This document shows, piece by piece, positions 59,327 to 64,000 of a stretch of DNA of 64,000 bases. Each line of letters opens with the position of its first letter. Positions within the stretch are counted from its first letter, which is position 1. The position numbers were made by a program, and so were the translations under genes. The notes under the pieces were generated by a model that saw only the letters and a program-made list of their open reading frames with translations, was not told the origin of the DNA and did not search any database. The DNA lies in assembly GCA_016286365.1 (NCBI GenBank), contig JAEESN010000001.1, forward strand, positions 124,001-188,000. The letters run 5' to 3'. This DNA comes from Treponema sp. Its GTDB lineage: Bacteria > Spirochaetota > Spirochaetia > Treponematales > Treponemataceae.

Positions 59327-61564
59327 TTGAATCTCTTGCGACAAAAGAAAATATCGGATTTTGATTTTATACATTTTGTATGTGAATATTTTGATAAAAT
59401 TAAAACTGAAAAAATTAATAATGATGATTTAAATTTTCTTGTTTATTTAGCAAGTAAATGTGGAATACCTCAGTTTTACTCTATGCTTAAAAATTTTAAA
59501 ATTAATACTCAACTTTCAAATCTTTCACTTTTGTCAGCAAGTGCTTTAATTAATGAAGCAAATTTGTATACAAGTGAAACATCTAGTTTACATAAATTCC
59601 AAAAACAGATTCTAGAAAACTTTTCTAGTGGGTATAAAAATAGATTTCTATTAACTGCAAGTACATCATTTGGAAAAACACATATTATATATGAAATAAT
59701 CAGAAAAATGGGTTATACAAATATCTTATTAGTTTTTCCTTCGATAGCTTTATTAGCAGAAAATCTTGATAGAATTATTACCAATCCAAATTATTCTTCT
59801 TTGAAGGAAAACTATGATATTCATACATTAAGTGAAATCAATGAGTTTGGGATAAAGAATATATTTATATATACACCAGAAAGATATTTATCATTTTTGG
59901 AAAATAATCCTGATTATAAGTTTGATTTCATTTTTATCGATGAGATTTATAAAATTGATAATGATTTTGAAATTGATAATGAAGTCAAAGAAAATGAACG
60001 TGATACAGCATATCGATTAGCAGCTTATTTTTCTGTGGAATCAAATAGTGATATTTTGTTAGCAGGGCCATATATTGAAGACTTTCAGGAATCATTTTTA
60101 TTATTTTTGCGAAAATATGGAATAAAACAATTAGATTATAATCACTATGAAATCGTGAATAAGTATTTTTATACAAAACAGAAAAATAGATATGTTTGTG
60201 AAAATGATTTTGAGAATGAAATATTCCCGGTTATATCAAATAAAGGATTACAAGTTGTTGAAATCTCAAAGAGCATAATCCAAAAAAAACAGAACCTAAT
60301 TATTTATGTTCCTCAAAGGGGGAAGAGAGGGGGAACTGAGTATTATGCAGAAAAACTGCTAGCGGATGATTTTTTTAATGACTATGATACTTCTTCATAT
60401 TTACAATTTTTATGCCATTTGAGGAATAGGTATTCTTCTGATTGGATTGTAGTAAAAGCCTTAGAACATGGTATCGGGATTCATCATGGTATGGTGCCAA
60501 AATATATACAAAAACAAATAATTGCATTGTTTAATGAAGGAAAGATAAAAATATTACTCTCAACAACTACCATAACTGAAGGTGTAAATACGACTGCAAA
60601 ATATTTACTTATAACAGGAAATAAAAAAGGTAATAAAGATTTGAAGCCATTTGATGCGAAAAACATAGCTGGCCGGGCAGGAAGATTTACTTATCATTAT
60701 AGTGGTAAGGTTATTGATGTATCTAAGGATTTTTTGAAAACTTTAGATTCTTCTTCTGATAAATTAAGATATAAAAATTATGAGAAAACCATAGATAAGA
60801 ATGAAGTTGATATTTTTAATACAGATGAAGACTTTCTAACTGCAAACGATAAAATAAAAAAATCGGAAATTATTCGGAAACAAAAAGAATTAAATATTCC
60901 CGATGAAATTTTAAGTAAATATCGAATTGTGAGCAAAATGGATAAACTTTTTATTTACGAAAAATTTATCTTCTTAAATTCTGAAAATAACAGCCTTATC
61001 GAAGAAACTGTAGAACAATACTATTCATTTTCGACTTTTAATATAAAAGGATTTGATTTTATATTTGATCTTATTTTTCCAATTATTAAAAATGAAGATT
61101 TAAAAGCTTTGTATCATAAAGGAGTACATCCTTATTATGTTCTAACATATAAAATGTCAAATTATATGAAAAAAGGATTTTTTGGAATTGTTGATTATAA
61201 TTTAGGAAAAAGTAAGTCGTATGATGAATCTATTACTGATGCTGCAAAATTTACATATAATATTCTAAGATATCAAATAGTCAAATATCTTGGTGTATTC
61301 AATTTAATATATAAGTATTATCAATCACAAATGAAGCATATTGTTATTGAAAAGGTTCATGGATTAGATAAGTTGTTACGTAAGATTGAATATAATGCAG
61401 TATCAGATTTAGGAAGAAGGATAAGTGATTATGGAGTACCCGAAAAAATTGTTGATTTTTATGAGACAAGAGAAACTAATAAATCTAAGTCTCGTCGTAT
61501 AAAATCTGATTTTGATGATTATGAAAATATGATTTTTGAAAGAGTGAATAAAATTATTCAATAA
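59327..61564 (+). CDS. hamB: HamB-like Ski2-type helicase of a Hachiman-type system
   Basis: The 745-residue SF2 helicase has a modified Walker A, T-A-S-T-S-F-G-K-T-H (110-119), the box D-E-I-Y in place of DEAH (205-208), H-H-G-M-V-P and G-R-A-G-R, as in Ski2-like helicases. The first usual start codon is TTG 59327 with no ribosome binding site. A strong AAGGAGG (59271-59277) instead points to an ATA codon at 59288 that overlaps the hamA stop as ATAG; this would add 13 residues. It pairs with the hamA gene before it. Confidence 0.85.
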   Translation: MNLLRQKKISDFDFIHFVCEYFDKIKTEKINNDDLNFLVYLASKCGIPQFYSMLKNFKINTQLSNLSLLSASALINEANLYTSETSSLHKFQKQILENFSSGYKNRFLLTASTSFGKTHIIYEIIRKMGYTNILLVFPSIALLAENLDRIITNPNYSSLKENYDIHTLSEINEFGIKNIFIYTPERYLSFLENNPDYKFDFIFIDEIYKIDNDFEIDNEVKENERDTAYRLAAYFSVESNSDILLAGPYIEDFQESFLLFLRKYGIKQLDYNHYEIVNKYFYTKQKNRYVCENDFENEIFPVISNKGLQVVEISKSIIQKKQNLIIYVPQRGKRGGTEYYAEKLLADDFFNDYDTSSYLQFLCHLRNRYSSDWIVVKALEHGIGIHHGMVPKYIQKQIIALFNEGKIKILLSTTTITEGVNTTAKYLLITGNKKGNKDLKPFDAKNIAGRAGRFTYHYSGKVIDVSKDFLKTLDSSSDKLRYKNYEKTIDKNEVDIFNTDEDFLTANDKIKKSEIIRKQKELNIPDEILSKYRIVSKMDKLFIYEKFIFLNSENNSLIEETVEQYYSFSTFNIKGFDFIFDLIFPIIKNEDLKALYHKGVHPYYVLTYKMSNYMKKGFFGIVDYNLGKSKSYDESITDAAKFTYNILRYQIVKYLGVFNLIYKYYQSQMKHIVIEKVHGLDKLLRKIEYNAVSDLGRRISDYGVPEKIVDFYETRETNKSKSRRIKSDFDDYENMIFERVNKIIQ

Positions 61565-61580
61565 AAATGAGGAATGAAAA

Positions 61581-62276
61581 ATGATTTCAGAAAGTTCCTA
61601 TTGGAAAGATGAGTTATATAAAAACTATCAGACATTAGCTCGTTTTATTTATCTAAAGAGAAGAGATGAACGCTCATTTATAAAAGCTGAAAAAGCTATT
61701 ATGATGAGCGCGTTCATAATTCGAAAACTCAATGAAGCTGCAAAAATACCGCCGGAATTTTTGAAAAATTCAATATGTTTAACTGAATACACTGCAATAA
61801 AAACACATATAGATAAATATAATTCTCACCATATTGATAGGAATTATAATCTCGCCGAATCTAAGAAATATAACGATAAAATTGAGTTTTTTATTGACCA
61901 GATAATTCACAGCTTTGTTTTCTTTTTTATCATAGATGAAAACAACACCGATTTTGCAATTCTTTTTAATTCTGACCGAACAAAAAAAGATTCTTTGTAC
62001 GGAATTTCAATTGAAAAGATTTTTGAAATTATTCTACGGATATCAGAGGGTGGTATTAGTGAAAGCTATGTGTGTTTCGATGAAAAAAGAGGTGAAAAAA
62101 AATTAAAGACTGCAAAGTATTCATATCCTAAAAATTTTGATTTGAAGAAAATAGTAAGGGAATCTTTAAAAGGTAAAATTTATAAGCGAGATAAAAATGC
62201 AGAGTTTGATATACCAATAGTATCTTTAAAACAGATTGAAGATATGCAAAGTGGAAAAGATATTGAATTAAGTTAA
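61581..62276 (+). CDS. Unknown protein in the Hachiman-like cluster
   Basis: This 231-residue protein begins 16 bases after hamB with GAGGAATG upstream. The first half is helical (A-E-K-A-I-M-M-S-A-F-I-I-R-K-L-N-E-A is a striking helix). The second half has a beta-rich core with S-F-V-F-F-F-I-I-D-E and a lysine-rich tail. No catalytic motif is recognised. It is as AT-rich as its neighbours, which suggests one acquired unit. It could be a regulator, immunity or adaptor protein. Confidence 0.7.
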   Translation: MISESSYWKDELYKNYQTLARFIYLKRRDERSFIKAEKAIMMSAFIIRKLNEAAKIPPEFLKNSICLTEYTAIKTHIDKYNSHHIDRNYNLAESKKYNDKIEFFIDQIIHSFVFFFIIDENNTDFAILFNSDRTKKDSLYGISIEKIFEIILRISEGGISESYVCFDEKRGEKKLKTAKYSYPKNFDLKKIVRESLKGKIYKRDKNAEFDIPIVSLKQIEDMQSGKDIELS

Positions 62277-62298
62277 ACAAAAGAGGGCAAATATCAAT

Positions 62299-63285
62299 AT
62301 GGAAATAAAATATGAAGATTTGCGGGACAATGCTGTTTCGTATTTTGAAGATGCTATTGAAGATTATAAAAATAAGAAATATAAAAATGCTGTTTCTGAA
62401 TTCTGGGCTGGTATTTTATTATTATTGAAATGTAAGTTATTTATGATAAGTCCAGTATTAATCGCAGAAGATATTATTGATTGTTTGGAAATTTCTGCAA
62501 AATATGTCATAAAAGTAAATAAATTTGAGTCTTCAAAAAAAACTGGTTTTAATAAAGATGAAATTAATAGAATAAAGGCTAATTATCATAAAGTATTTAA
62601 CAGCGAAGCTGAACTTCTTAATGCTGTAAATATACAAGATATAAATAAACAGAATAGTCTCAAAAAGAATTTTATATTTATATTCAGACAATCATTTGGA
62701 TTTGTAAATCCTAAAACGGAAATGAATTTAAAAACTGTTACTCTGGATGAAATTTTGCATAGATTTGACAAATTAAAAGAACCAAATGATGTATATAAAA
62801 AATATGAAAAAGAATTAAAATTATTACAGAAAACAAGAAATACAATGGAACATTGTATTTCTTGTTCAACAGAAGAGCAGTTACTTGCTTTGTTTGAAAC
62901 AACAGTACCATTCATAAATGATTTTTTTGAAGAGGAATTAAATGAAAGTGCGGAACAGTTATTTAATAATTGGGATTCATTCTTAGAAATAGAAGAATTA
63001 GCAAAAGCAAGAGAAAAAAATGTAGATGACTTTATAAATGCTCATATAGATATTGAAGATGCAAAACTTGGAATTTCAAGAACATCAATTTGTACAAAAT
63101 GTGGACATGACACAATAGATATAGGAAACGGAGTATTATACTGTAAATTTTGCGGAAATGAAGATGAATATGAAGTCTGTAGTGAATGTGGAGAAATAAT
63201 TCCTTTAGATGGATTTATCAGTTTTCATGATGATATAGGAATTTGTGGAGAATGCTTAGATAATAAAATAAATGATAGGGATTAA
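62299..63285 (+). CDS. HEPN-motif protein with two C-terminal zinc ribbons
   Basis: This 328-residue protein is helical to about 255. It contains R180-N-T-M-E-H185, the R-N-x3-H form of the HEPN ribonuclease motif, within L-L-Q-K-T-R-N-T-M-E-H-C. The N-terminal helix F-W-A-G-I-L-L-L-L-K also fits a HEPN fold. Two zinc ribbons follow: C265/C268 with C282/C285, and C294/C297 with C316/C319. HEPN proteins are frequent RNase effectors in defence. It is 22 bases after the unknown gene. A non-defence role is possible. Confidence 0.7.
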   Translation: MEIKYEDLRDNAVSYFEDAIEDYKNKKYKNAVSEFWAGILLLLKCKLFMISPVLIAEDIIDCLEISAKYVIKVNKFESSKKTGFNKDEINRIKANYHKVFNSEAELLNAVNIQDINKQNSLKKNFIFIFRQSFGFVNPKTEMNLKTVTLDEILHRFDKLKEPNDVYKKYEKELKLLQKTRNTMEHCISCSTEEQLLALFETTVPFINDFFEEELNESAEQLFNNWDSFLEIEELAKAREKNVDDFINAHIDIEDAKLGISRTSICTKCGHDTIDIGNGVLYCKFCGNEDEYEVCSECGEIIPLDGFISFHDDIGICGECLDNKINDRD

Positions 63286-63311
63286 GGAATCATTTAAGGA
63301 AATATAATAAG

Positions 63312-64000
63312 ATGAAGTGCGTCTATTGTAATCAAGAAATCATAAAAATAAGCAAAGAACATATTATTCAAAATGCTTTAGGAGGTTCTCTTGAATCGAA
63401 GAAAATATGCTGTGATAAATGTAATGAGTTCTTAGGAAAAAGAATTGATAAACCGTTTACAGATATGTTTATTCCTATATTAATGCATATAGATAAACTT
63501 GATAAAACAAATAAAAAAGTTTCTAAACATTCGATTCATGCAAAAGGAATAACGGTTAATTCTGGAAAATATGATGTAATTGTAAAAGATAGAAAAATTA
63601 CAAGTTGTCCTGAGTTACAGAAAAAATTAAAAAATAATTACGATAAATCAATGTTCATGGCATATAATTTTGAGTTGTTTAGAATATCAGATAATAATAG
63701 TTTTCTAAATGGAATAAAAAAAATTGCATTTAATTATGCAGTACATTATTTTAATGAAAAGAAGCTTCCTACAGATATTTTAACTTCTAAAATTCATGTG
63801 TATAAATTAGTAGAATTAAAAGAAATACAATTTAATCAAGAGATAATTCCATATTATCCATTAACAATTTTTGATGATTTTATTGAGAATCAAGAAACAG
63901 AAGTATATCATAATTTAATATTATTTACATTTGATAATAAACTTTGGTGTTATGTAGGATTGTTTAATACTTTTAAGTATTATGTTTGTCTTTCTGATAA
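63312..64000 (+). CDS. HNH-endonuclease-like protein, 3' end outside window
   Basis: Translation from ATG 63312 stays open to the window end, at least 229 residues. The N-terminus reads M-K-C-V-Y-C-N-Q-E-I then S-K-E-H-I-I-Q-N-A-L-G-G and C-D-K-C-N-E-F-L-G. This is the HNH_5-like pattern with two CxxC zinc knuckles around the E-H-I-I motif. The rest is beta-rich and AT-rich like its neighbours. It would be a DNA- or RNA-cutting partner at the end of the cluster. AGGAA lies ~15 bases upstream, so ribosome binding is weak. Confidence 0.75.
   Translation, partial: MKCVYCNQEIIKISKEHIIQNALGGSLESKKICCDKCNEFLGKRIDKPFTDMFIPILMHIDKLDKTNKKVSKHSIHAKGITVNSGKYDVIVKDRKITSCPELQKKLKNNYDKSMFMAYNFELFRISDNNSFLNGIKKIAFNYAVHYFNEKKLPTDILTSKIHVYKLVELKEIQFNQEIIPYYPLTIFDDFIENQETEVYHNLILFTFDNKLWCYVGLFNTFKYYVCLSD

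Noticed and set aside
58440-61564. Second type I or type III restriction enzyme
   Set aside because: There is no methylase or TRD, and the helicase is Ski2-like with a DUF1837-type partner.
1-64000. CRISPR array or prophage
   Set aside because: No regularly spaced repeat series and no phage structural, terminase or integrase genes were seen.

Overview
The window is about 64 kb of an AT-rich bacterial chromosome. It most likely comes from a gut- or rumen-type spirochaete close to Treponema. That placement is an inference from gene content: many lipoproteins and secreted proteins with AQ-type cleavage sites, CHASE2 and propeller adenylate cyclases, an Rsb-type partner switch, an FlxABCD-HdrABC electron complex, and the order rpsB-tsf-frr-uppS-cdsA-dxr-rseP. 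No rRNA or CRISPR array is visible. One tRNA gene is present.

Region 1 (1-19.3 kb) is core chromosome. It holds the end of a PLP aminotransferase, glgA, a long minus-strand translation/isoprenoid/envelope operon (rpsB, tsf, frr, uppS, cdsA, dxr, rseP, a secreted beta-propeller), maf, a HEAT-repeat protein, a lipoprotein, coaD, rpmF-acpP, rnc, a CHASE2 adenylate cyclase and a zinc-protease-like lipoprotein. Region 2 (19.3-31.3 kb) has an interspersed repeat, an AspT-family exchanger, an RsbU/RsbW/RsbV-like trio, a zinc-ribbon FGE-like protein, a soluble fumarate-reductase-like pair, a periplasmic-propeller adenylate cyclase and an orphan UrtA. Region 3 (31.4-47 kb) has a sugar ABC importer without an ATPase, a complete HdrB-C-A + FlxD-C-B-A set, a two-component system, fumarase and a malate/lactate dehydrogenase. 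Together with the soluble FrdAB pair, these genes suggest a reductive malate-fumarate-succinate branch linked to thiol or ferredoxin electron carriers.

Region 4 (47.2-64 kb) starts at tRNA-Gly(TCC) and looks like a defence and mobile island. It has an inverted T-arm fragment, a folded RNA-like repeat, a Phd/Doc-type toxin-antitoxin pair, a DUF3990/DUF3791-type triad that may be a toxin-antitoxin module, a WYL regulator and a GC-rich palindromic repeat. These are followed by a type I restriction-modification operon (hsdR, AAA/DUF4143 ATPase, hsdM, hsdS). Directly coupled to hsdS is a very AT-rich block: a Hachiman-like pair (HamA nuclease, HamB helicase), an unknown protein, a HEPN-motif protein with two zinc ribbons, and an HNH-like protein cut by the window end. 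This last block is the best candidate for an undescribed or extended defence system.

A recurring regulatory feature is that at least eight genes have a -10 hexamer only 6-7 nt upstream of their start codon and no ribosome binding site, which implies leaderless mRNAs.
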